NCBI GenBank assembly: GCA_903879825.1 | Contig: CAIRND010000493.1 | Coordinates: 1 to 9,392 of the forward strand | Reading direction: 5' to 3' | Origin: an uncultured Geobacteraceae bacterium | GTDB taxonomy: Bacteria; Desulfobacterota; Desulfuromonadia; Geobacterales; Pseudopelobacteraceae | DNA length: 9,392 nt | Part shown: in pieces, positions 1-6,310 of the stretch | How positions within the stretch are numbered: position 1 is the stretch's first letter | Layout of the letters: the number at the start of each line of letters is the position of its first letter | Notes under the pieces: generated by a model | Database searches by the model: none | Told to the model about the DNA's origin: nothing | What the model saw: only the letters and a program-made list of their open reading frames with translations | Made by a program: the position numbers and the translations under genes

Positions 1-1
1 A

Positions 2-88
2 AGGAACCGTGAACTGCTGGAAGATCTTGCCGCAGTCAACCAGGCACTGGAGGAAAAGGTGCAGCTGCGCACCGAACAACTTGAATAG
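2..88 (+). CDS. C-terminal coiled-coil end of a response regulator (partial, cut by TAG)
   Basis: This is the 3' end of a gene that begins before the window. The frame gives about 28 residues starting RNRELLEDLAAVN and ending LRTEQLE, then TAG at 86-88. The residues form the glutamate- and leucine-rich helix that normally follows the receiver domain in this regulator family. Compare 'ENRHLKELAQQQQ' after the receiver of the ATPase at 3816-6239 and 'ENRRLLATIKQQ' after the receiver at 6311-6868. It is therefore inferred to be the linker of another receiver protein. The frame continues without shift past the TAG into the PAS-coding stretch at 101-412, so the stop probably splits what was one receiver-coil-PAS protein. 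The upstream receiver may still work as a truncated protein; its N-terminus is not visible here. Confidence 0.6.
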   Translation, partial: RNRELLEDLAAVNQALEEKVQLRTEQLE

Positions 89-100
89 CGTAATAAGGCA

Positions 101-412
101 TTGGAGTTCTCCCAAAGTATCCTGGGCTACCTTCCGGTTGGAGTGGTTGGGGTTGATGTAAATGGTATGATCGCCTATTGCAATGAAATTGCCGCCAAAC
201 TGCTGAAGAATGTCTGCAATGAGGTTTTTGGCGCGGATGTGGCTGTCTGCTGTGATGTGTCACTGGGCAGACTTGTTGAACAGGTGCGCCGGAATAAATA
301 TATTTCAGTTGAGACAAAACTGGGCGGTACACTGTGCCGGGTTTTGGGTCGCACCATAACGTACAGCGATAATGAGGCGATCGTACTTGTGTTACTGGAG
401 GGAGCGGCATGA
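101..412 (+). CDS. PAS-domain protein, probable detached C-terminal half of a split response regulator
   Basis: The 103 residues look like one PAS sensor domain. It opens with a short helix (LEFSQSILGYLPVG), followed by a beta strand and turn (GVVGVDVNGMIAYCN), helices and two terminal strands. No transmembrane segment is visible. PAS domains bind small ligands or mediate dimerisation; no output domain is attached. The TTG at 101 is the only start that keeps the whole domain. Its AAGG is only two bases away, so initiation would be poor, and the next in-frame ATG (167) would remove the first strand. The frame is continuous with the coil ending at the TAG at 86-88, so this is probably the tail of a receiver-PAS gene broken by a nonsense change, perhaps expressed by reinitiation. 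The end overlaps the next gene by ATGA (409-412), which suggests translational coupling. It could equally be called a pseudogene fragment. Confidence 0.6.
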   Translation: MEFSQSILGYLPVGVVGVDVNGMIAYCNEIAAKLLKNVCNEVFGADVAVCCDVSLGRLVEQVRRNKYISVETKLGGTLCRVLGRTITYSDNEAIVLVLLEGAA

Positions 413-1710
413 GGCCGGAACGCACGATCGTCCTGCTGGTTGATGATGAAGAAAATATACTAAAGGCTCTCAGTCGCCTGCTGATGGATGAGGATTTCGA
501 CATTGAGACCGCTCCTTCGGGCGAGGCTGCACTGCAAAAACTCCAAACACTCGACAACGTGGGGCTGATCGTTTCCGACCAGCGCATGCCGGGGATGAAC
601 GGCGCGGAATTTCTTGGTCGTTCGCAGGAGTTTGCACCCGACGCACAGCGAATCCTCTTGACCGGATACTCAGACATCAATGCCACCATCGAAGCTATCA
701 ACAGGGGCGGGGCAGGGCGCTATATCTCGAAACCGTGGGATGATGAAGATCTGGTAACGGCAATCCGTACGGCACTGGAGCTTTATCAACACGGTGTCGA
801 AACGCGGCGCTTAAATGAAATAATTAATCAGCAAAAGGAAGAGATGGAGGCTTGGAAAGAGGGCCTCAAAAAGCGCCTCCTTCAGACAACCGCCACAATT
901 CGTGAGCAGACCCAGGCTATAAAAAACAGGGATTTAAACAGCATTACCTCGACACTCAGCCGAACTTTTGACAGCTTTTTCGAGGTGATGGGTGACCGCA
1001 ACGCCGTTCATGCCCGCACCGTCAGCATTCTTGTGACGGATGTCGCCAGAAAAATGAATCTTGATGCGGAAACAGTTACCACGTTCAGGCTTGCGGCGCT
1101 TCTGCATGATGCCGGCAAGTTTGGTTCTCTCTCGCAGGCTCTGGTGAAACCTTTTGTTGATATGTCTGATAGTGAAGTGAATGATTACCGGCAGCATCCG
1201 GCCAGGGGAGAAAAAATGTTCTCCACGGTTGATGAATTGTCCGGTGTTGTCCCTCTGATCCGCAGCCATCATGAGGCGTATGACGGCAGCGGCTTCCCTG
1301 ATGAGTTGCAGGGCGATTCGATTTTGCTGGGAGCGCGGTTGATTGCTATAGCGGATCACATTGAAAAATCGGCTCACTCGGTTAGTCACAATCGCGCAGA
1401 CTTCGCCTTGATGAATGCCCGTTTTCATGGTGGGACTCTCCTTGACCCTCACCTGATCGCTCACTTTTCAAGTATCACCAAGGTCGTATATTTTGAAGGT
1501 AAAAAAGCCGGGACAGTAGCAGAGGTTGAAGTCAGTCCGACCGGGTTGGTCCCCGGTATGACAATAGCCCGTGACGTGGAGAGCGGCAGCGGAGTTTTAC
1601 TGATGCAGCGTGGCAGTGTGCTGGATCGATCCGGGATAACCCTCATTCACAGCAATTATCACAAAAACCCACCCTCACACGGTATTTTTGTGCAGGTTTT
1701 GGAAGACTAG
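409..1710 (+). CDS. Response regulator with HD-GYP c-di-GMP phosphodiesterase domain
   Basis: A 433-residue RpfG-type regulator predicted to hydrolyse cyclic di-GMP in the cytoplasm under phosphorylation control. The receiver (about 5-125) has the acidic pair D12/D13, phospho-acceptor D57 in SDQRMPGMNG, T85 in LLTGYSD and K108 in SKPW. A charged helical linker (about 130-178) leads to the HD-GYP domain (about 190-350). All expected metal and catalytic positions are visible: H201, H233-D234 with K237 (LLHDAGK), H263 (YRQHPARG), H287-H288 in HHEAYDGSGFP, and D316. The family GYP is GFP here, a mild change. A C-terminal beta-rich piece (about 365-433, GLVPGMTIARDV) resembles the tail common on HD-type signalling proteins. 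Translation starts inside the preceding PAS stop (ATGA), with GGAGGGAG four bases upstream of the ATG. It ends with TAG, so TAG is a normal stop in this organism. Activity is inferred from residue conservation only. Confidence 0.9.
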   Translation: MRPERTIVLLVDDEENILKALSRLLMDEDFDIETAPSGEAALQKLQTLDNVGLIVSDQRMPGMNGAEFLGRSQEFAPDAQRILLTGYSDINATIEAINRGGAGRYISKPWDDEDLVTAIRTALELYQHGVETRRLNEIINQQKEEMEAWKEGLKKRLLQTTATIREQTQAIKNRDLNSITSTLSRTFDSFFEVMGDRNAVHARTVSILVTDVARKMNLDAETVTTFRLAALLHDAGKFGSLSQALVKPFVDMSDSEVNDYRQHPARGEKMFSTVDELSGVVPLIRSHHEAYDGSGFPDELQGDSILLGARLIAIADHIEKSAHSVSHNRADFALMNARFHGGTLLDPHLIAHFSSITKVVYFEGKKAGTVAEVEVSPTGLVPGMTIARDVESGSGVLLMQRGSVLDRSGITLIHSNYHKNPPSHGIFVQVLED

Positions 1711-1726
1711 TACCTTGAAACATCTA

Positions 1727-1806
1727 AAACCAACCCACCAGTCCCCCCTTACCTAGCGGGGGAAGCCTTGAAGTCTCCCCTGATAAGGGGAAATTTAGAG
1801 GGGTTT
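1727..1806. repeat. Palindromic intergenic repeat (REP/MITE-like)
   Basis: The gap between the HD-GYP and GTPase genes holds an imperfect inverted repeat. The left arm AAACC...CCCCTTA (from 1727) mirrors the right arm TAAGGGG...GGTTT (to 1806). Two inner hairpins are nested inside: CCCCC at 1744-1748 with GGGGG at 1758-1762, and CCCC at 1777-1780 with GGGG at 1787-1790 around TGATAA. G/C-runs of this kind, with flanking AAACCC and GGGTTT, are typical of dispersed non-coding palindromes found in many copies in Geobacter-like and other genomes. No T-run follows either hairpin, so it is not a classical terminator. Copy number cannot be judged from one window. Confidence 0.65.
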
Positions 1807-1842
1807 GCAGTGAAATAATAAGTTTTACCGGGTACGAGAGCG

Positions 1843-2496
1843 ATGATCGAATTTGATGAACAGCGGAAACGGATTGTACTCAAGCTGGTCTATTATGGTC
1901 CGGCGCTTTCCGGCAAGACCACAAATCTGCTGACACTCCACGATCTGCTCTCTCCCGAAGGACGTGGCGAACTGATGCTATTGGATACCACGGAAGATCG
2001 TACGATCTACTTTGATCTGCTGCCGTTCTTTTACGTTGCCCCATCCGGCATGAAGATCAAGCTCAAAGTGTACACGGTACCAGGGCAGGTGCGCCATGAT
2101 GCCACCCGTAAAGCGGTGCTGCAGCGGGCGGATGGTGTCGTTTTTGTGGCAGATTCGCAACCGTCGCAGATGACGGTCAACTTCGAAAGTTTTGATAATC
2201 TGGAGAAAAATCTGGCCATGGTGGGATTATCCATCGAGCGGGTTCCTCTGGTGGTGCAGTTTAATAAGCGAGATCTGGCGGATAGTGTGCCGGAAGATGA
2301 TGTGCGCACTGCCTGGGGGCCAAGCGGCGTGCCGGTATTCATGGCTTCTGCTCTGAAGGGATGGGGTGTTATGGAAACTTTTCATGAGGTACTTGGTCTG
2401 ATGTTTGACTCGATCAACGCCCAGCATGGTTTGACCGCGCGTTTCGGTGTCGAACGGGAACTCTTCCTGGCTGAAATACTCACGGTGCAGCGATGA
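1843..2496 (+). CDS. MglA-family Ras-like small GTPase (orphan, Ala21 in P-loop)
   Basis: A 217-residue cytoplasmic small GTPase of the MglA family, which in Myxococcus sets cell polarity and directs motility machines at the poles. The P-loop is GPALSGKTT (19-27). Switch I carries D52-R53-T54 in EDRTIYFDLLP, the G3 region is TVPGQ (78-82) followed by VRHDATRK, the base-specificity motif is NKRD (141-144), and the last motif is ASA (168-170). 'VVFVADSQ' (99-106) is characteristic of MglA. R53 and Q82 match the catalytic arginine and glutamine of MglA, but position 21 is Ala instead of the usual Gly. No MglB (roadblock) gene lies nearby, so the switch must be regulated by something else or by a distant partner. 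The ribosome site is weak (GAGAG close to the ATG). The 3' end overlaps the kinase start by ATGA, so the two are probably coupled. Family assignment is firm; the cellular role is inferred. Confidence 0.92.
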   Translation: MIEFDEQRKRIVLKLVYYGPALSGKTTNLLTLHDLLSPEGRGELMLLDTTEDRTIYFDLLPFFYVAPSGMKIKLKVYTVPGQVRHDATRKAVLQRADGVVFVADSQPSQMTVNFESFDNLEKNLAMVGLSIERVPLVVQFNKRDLADSVPEDDVRTAWGPSGVPVFMASALKGWGVMETFHEVLGLMFDSINAQHGLTARFGVERELFLAEILTVQR

Positions 2497-3785
2497 ACGT
2501 TCGAAAAGCACAGGTCAGTTTTGTTGTTGGCGAAGACAGGCGACTGTCCGAGATAATCTCACGGTCAGAGATTGAATCGTTACTGAGGAGCCTGGTCAAA
2601 GCCGGTCCTGTCTGGGCGGCGGTACTGGATGAAGACGGAATGCTGCTGTGCCGCCAGGGGGCTGACACTGGTCTTGTACCACTTGAGGAGTTCCGCCATG
2701 CGCTGCTGGTGGAAGGTGAGCCTCAGGGGACGCTGGTGATGGCCGTTGATCCGTCAATCGGTTCTGCCGGGGAAGCGCTTGCCCTGCTGGCGCGGGATGC
2801 TCTTCAGTTTACGATTACCAATAACCTCAAACGGATGCTTACGACTGAAATACATACGACAGTCGTTAAGGAATCCTATGATCAACTGGTTGAAACCAAC
2901 AAGATGCTTACTGCATCGGAAAAGAGTTACCGGGATCTGGCCTTCTCACTTGAACAGCAGGTGGAGGAACGTACCTCTGAGCTGCAAAAGGCCTACGCCC
3001 GGATGCTGCAGCAGGAAAAACTGGCCGCAGTAGGGAGTCTGGCGGCCGGCATGGCTCATGAAATCAATAACCCCAACGGGTTTGTCCACAGCAATCTGGT
3101 GACTTTTAGCCATTATTTTGAGCGTATGCGGGATATGGTCAATTTTTATCAGATGCAGATTGCCAACAATATCCCTCTGCACAAGTTGCACCTGGACAGT
3201 GAGCAGAAACGCAGAGAGCTGAAACTTGATTATGTCATTTCCGATTCAAGCGAATTATTGAAGGAATCTATCGAAGGAACCGAGCGCATTGCCCGCATTG
3301 TCGCCGACCTTAAGAGCTTCTCCCATGTGGATGAAAGCGGCTATTCTGATGCCGATCTGAATATTGAACTGGAGCGGACCCTGTCGGTGTTAGTGCCGCA
3401 GATTTCTCCGGGGACGGTCATCGTACGGGAACTTCAGCCGCTGCCGCTGTTCGGCTGTAACCCGGGGCTAATCTCCCAGGCTTTCCTTGCAATCATCCAG
3501 AATGCTGCTCAGTCGCGTACTGAGGCTTTGAAAATTCACGTCTCAAGCAGATGCACGGCTCACGAAATTGTCATAGGCATTGCCGACAACGGCTGCGGTA
3601 TTTCAGCGCACAACATTACGCGGGTTTTTGAACCGTTTTTTACTACACATGAAGTCGGTTGCGGTACAGGTATGGGGTTGACTGTCGCACGAGATATTGT
3701 CCAGGCAGCAGGAGGAAGCATCGTTATTGATTCTGTTGAGAGTACGGGAACGGCAGTAACAATACGATTTCCGCTGGTAAAATAG
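2493..3785 (+). CDS. Soluble sensor histidine kinase
   Basis: A 430-residue histidine kinase with no transmembrane segment. Residues 20-120 form a compact, unassigned N-terminal domain with a GAF/PocR- or roadblock-like pattern (WAAVLDEDGMLLC, then VEGEPQGTLVMAVD). A coiled coil follows (about 120-175, ending VEERTSELQKAYARMLQQ). The HisKA helix has the phospho-acceptor H189 in GMAHEINNPNGF. The ATPase domain (about 285-430) has the N-box N337 (IIQNAAQS), G1 box D365-x-G-x-G (IADNGCGIS), F-box VFEPFFTT (378-385) and G2 box GTGMGL (391-396), so it should be catalytically complete. The insert between the H-box and the ATPase domain (about 210-250) is longer than in minimal kinases and is typical of the HEINNPxGF subgroup. 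It overlaps the GTPase gene by four bases, and the receiver-ATPase gene begins 30 bases after it. It is the only kinase in the window, so it is the obvious phosphodonor candidate for the local receivers; that pairing is inferred. It ends with TAG. Confidence 0.92.
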   Translation: MNVRKAQVSFVVGEDRRLSEIISRSEIESLLRSLVKAGPVWAAVLDEDGMLLCRQGADTGLVPLEEFRHALLVEGEPQGTLVMAVDPSIGSAGEALALLARDALQFTITNNLKRMLTTEIHTTVVKESYDQLVETNKMLTASEKSYRDLAFSLEQQVEERTSELQKAYARMLQQEKLAAVGSLAAGMAHEINNPNGFVHSNLVTFSHYFERMRDMVNFYQMQIANNIPLHKLHLDSEQKRRELKLDYVISDSSELLKESIEGTERIARIVADLKSFSHVDESGYSDADLNIELERTLSVLVPQISPGTVIVRELQPLPLFGCNPGLISQAFLAIIQNAAQSRTEALKIHVSSRCTAHEIVIGIADNGCGISAHNITRVFEPFFTTHEVGCGTGMGLTVARDIVQAAGGSIVIDSVESTGTAVTIRFPLVK

Positions 3786-3815
3786 TGTATGTCACGAAGC
3801 GACAAAAGGTGAATC

Positions 3816-6239
3816 ATGAGCAAGTATGCTGAACTTTTCAAAGGAATAGGTGGACAGACTACATCTGTCGACTCAGCGGGAGTGATAGCGGCGTTTGATT
3901 CAGCAGTGCCGGTTGAGCAGGGCTTCACTTTGCTGTTCGTTGATGATGAAGAGAACGTGTTAAACGCCCTGCGTCGCATCTTTCTGGAGGAAAATTATAC
4001 TATTCTGACCGCGACGTCAGGAACAATTGCTCTCGATATACTGGGCCGGCAACCGGTGCAGCTGATTATCACTGACCATCGTATGCCTGGCATGAACGGT
4101 GCTGAACTTCTCAAAATAGTTCGCGATAAATACCATGATACTATCCGCATCATGTTAACCGGTCATGCCGATGTTAACTCAATTATGGGTGCCGTCAAGG
4201 AGGGAGCCGTCTACAAGTTCATCACCAAGCCCTGGAATGATGAAGATCTGCGTCTCACTGTTTCACTTGCGCTTCAGCAGTATGTTCTGATGCACGAAAA
4301 TCGCCACCTGAAAGAACTGGCCCAGCAGCAACAGTCCAAGATCAAAAGTTTTGCCGGGTTGTTTGAGCAGAATCGCGGCATGCTCGGGGATATCCTGGTC
4401 AAGTCGGCATTGATCAGTGTGCAGGAGCTCGATCGTGCCCGTACACAGAAGGATAACCACGAGTTTTTAGGTGATTTTTTTGTTAGATCAGGCATTCTGA
4501 ATGAGTCCCAGATTATTGCTGCGCTTCAGAAACAGTTGGGGGTAGAGTTTATTGATCTGAGGGAAATTACGGTTGCGAAAAATGTCGCCCGCTGCCTGCC
4601 GCAGGATCTCTGTGAAAAAAGTCGCCTGGTGCCGATCAGGCTGGATGGAAACGCATTGACGATAGCAATGGCCGATCCCTCCGATATCATCACCTGTGAC
4701 AATATCGGGAGGGTGACCGGTTTACGTGTGGTGTCGTTGCTGGCCACCTCATCACAGATTGCTGAAAAGATCACCCAGGCCTGGAGCATGGCGGCGGATG
4801 GGGAGCCGGGCGATTTTGGCGATCTGGAGCCACTGGATGAAATCGACATCATACTGGACGAAGAGGAAAAAGAGATAAGCGTTGAGGAGTTGATCGGGTC
4901 GTCAAAGGTGCCGCCGGTCATCCGTATCGTCAATGCCATCGTTTCTGAGGCGATACGGTACGGTGCCAGTGACATTCATATCGAGGCCAAAACCAAATAT
5001 ACTCTCATCCGCTTCCGTATTGATGGCATGCTGCATTCCAAAATAAAAATTCCGGCAGATCTGCATCAGGCGGTCATCTCACGTCTTAAGATACTGGCAA
5101 AGATGGATATAGCCGAGCGTAGACGCCCTCAGGACGGCCGCATTACTGTCAAGGCGGGCGTCCGAGTTGTTGATATGCGGGTTTCGTCGCTCCCAACCAT
5201 TAACGGCGAAAAAATTGTTATGCGCATCCTGGACAAGAGCGCCGCCATCAAGCATCTGGATGAACTGGGGGTGCTTGAGGATGATTTCCGAAATATTACG
5301 ATTATCAGTCGTAAGCCGCAGGGAGTGGTCATCGCCACCGGTCCCACCGGCAGCGGCAAGACGACCATGCTGTACTCGCTTCTTGCGGCCATGATGAATC
5401 CCAATAAAAATTTTGAAACCATTGAAGAGCCGGTGGAGTATTTTCTGGAAGAGGCGAACCAGGTCTCGATCCATGAAAAAATCGGTCTCTCTTTTGCTCA
5501 GGTGCTGCGGGCAACTCTGCGTCAGGATCCTGATGTAATTCTGGTTGGCGAGATCAGAGATTTCGATACTGCGGATGTGGCTTTCAAGGCTGCCCTTACC
5601 GGGCATATGGTGCTTTCAACTCTGCATACAAACAGCGCGGTGGCATCTATCACCCGTTTGGTGGATATGGGAATAAAACCCTATATCCTCGCTTCGGCCC
5701 TCGAGGGCGTTATCGCTCAACGGCTTGTCCGCAAGGTTTGCAGCGGTTGCGCAGCCAAAATGGCTCCTGATGCGAAAGTGCTGGAGATGCTCCGTTTACC
5801 GCTCGATTACTTCGGTGATGATATTGTCGTCGGTCAGGGGTGTCCTCAGTGTAATAATACCGGCTATCGCGGCCGTATCGGGATCTACGAGATGTTCGTC
5901 ATGAACGATGACTACCGGCAGTTGATCGGAGTGGACTATCGGGAAACGGACCTTCTTAATCTTGCCCGTAGCAACGGCATGCGGACGCTTTTTGAAGATG
6001 GGCTGGAGAAGGTTAAGCGGGGCTGGACGACGCTTGAAGAAATAATGAGAGTAATCGGTCCGACGGTCAAGATGGAGCGAACGTGCGAAGCCTGCGGAAT
6101 AAAAATAGATTCCAAATTTTTGTTCTGCCCGCACTGTGGATCGTTTCGTCACAATTCTTGTAAAAGCTGCCGCATGCCGCTGGAGAATGAATGGAAAATC
6201 TGCCCTTTTTGCGGTGAGTGGCGGGATGCAAAACGATAA
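3816..6239 (+). CDS. Receiver-MshEN-GspE/PilB-type ATPase fusion with C-terminal zinc ribbons
   Basis: An 807-residue fusion. After a 36-residue leader comes a receiver (about 37-156; D43/D44, phospho-acceptor D87 in ITDHRMPG, T115, K138 in TKPWND). A coiled linker (158-185) leads to an MshEN/T2SSE-N domain (about 187-320), then an acidic stretch (about 328-358). The secretion-type hexameric ATPase (about 365-750) has Walker A GPTGSGKTT (509-517), Asp box ETIEEPVE (534-541), Walker B ILVGEIRD with E579, His box TGHMVLSTLHTN (595-606), and the four zinc cysteines C642, C645, C676 and C679. Beyond the family's usual end are eight more cysteines in four CxxC pairs (C757/760, 771/774, 782/785, 796/799), a double zinc ribbon. 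GspE/PilB ATPases power type II secretion or type IV pilus assembly at the inner membrane; no partner pilin, PilC/GspF or secretin gene is present here. AAAAGGTGA precedes the ATG. Phospho-control of the motor is inferred. Confidence 0.92.
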   Translation: MSKYAELFKGIGGQTTSVDSAGVIAAFDSAVPVEQGFTLLFVDDEENVLNALRRIFLEENYTILTATSGTIALDILGRQPVQLIITDHRMPGMNGAELLKIVRDKYHDTIRIMLTGHADVNSIMGAVKEGAVYKFITKPWNDEDLRLTVSLALQQYVLMHENRHLKELAQQQQSKIKSFAGLFEQNRGMLGDILVKSALISVQELDRARTQKDNHEFLGDFFVRSGILNESQIIAALQKQLGVEFIDLREITVAKNVARCLPQDLCEKSRLVPIRLDGNALTIAMADPSDIITCDNIGRVTGLRVVSLLATSSQIAEKITQAWSMAADGEPGDFGDLEPLDEIDIILDEEEKEISVEELIGSSKVPPVIRIVNAIVSEAIRYGASDIHIEAKTKYTLIRFRIDGMLHSKIKIPADLHQAVISRLKILAKMDIAERRRPQDGRITVKAGVRVVDMRVSSLPTINGEKIVMRILDKSAAIKHLDELGVLEDDFRNITIISRKPQGVVIATGPTGSGKTTMLYSLLAAMMNPNKNFETIEEPVEYFLEEANQVSIHEKIGLSFAQVLRATLRQDPDVILVGEIRDFDTADVAFKAALTGHMVLSTLHTNSAVASITRLVDMGIKPYILASALEGVIAQRLVRKVCSGCAAKMAPDAKVLEMLRLPLDYFGDDIVVGQGCPQCNNTGYRGRIGIYEMFVMNDDYRQLIGVDYRETDLLNLARSNGMRTLFEDGLEKVKRGWTTLEEIMRVIGPTVKMERTCEACGIKIDSKFLFCPHCGSFRHNSCKSCRMPLENEWKICPFCGEWRDAKR

Positions 6240-6281
6240 CTCATAAAGAATTAGTTTACCACCATAGTGGCATTGCCCATA

Positions 6282-6291
6282 TTGTTAACAA
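6282..6291. promoter_or_regulatory. Perfect 10-bp palindrome upstream of the stand-alone receiver
   Basis: The 71-base gap before the receiver gene contains TTGTTAACAA, a perfect palindrome 10 bases ahead of the GGAGG ribosome site, and a small CCAC-CATA-GTGG inverted repeat at 6259-6270. Such palindromes can be protein-binding sites, but a 10-base AT-rich one can also occur by chance. No convincing sigma70 promoter was found in the gap. Confidence 0.2.
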
Positions 6292-6310
6292 CATTTTCCC
6301 GGAGGCGTAG

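Noticed and set aside
86..88. TAG read as a recoded amino acid (for example pyrrolysine)
   Set aside because: TAG is the ordinary stop of three intact genes in this window (ending at 1710, 3785 and 6868), no recoding signal is evident, and a coiled-coil linker is an unlikely place for a special residue.
36..701. Long - strand open frame (221 codons) opposite the PAS and receiver genes
   Set aside because: Composition is rich in Ser/Pro/Arg/His with no domain, it lies opposite two well-supported genes, and it has no sensible ribosome site; it is a shadow frame.
934..1464. - strand open frame (176 codons) opposite the HD-GYP domain
   Set aside because: It lies wholly inside a gene with intact catalytic motifs and shows no recognisable protein features.
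1744..1790. Rho-independent terminator after the HD-GYP gene
   Set aside because: The hairpins are G/C-rich but no T-run follows on either strand, and the structure fits a dispersed palindrome better.
5079..5606. - strand open frame (175 codons) opposite the ATPase core
   Set aside because: It is opposite the Walker A/B region, whose + strand reading is unambiguous.
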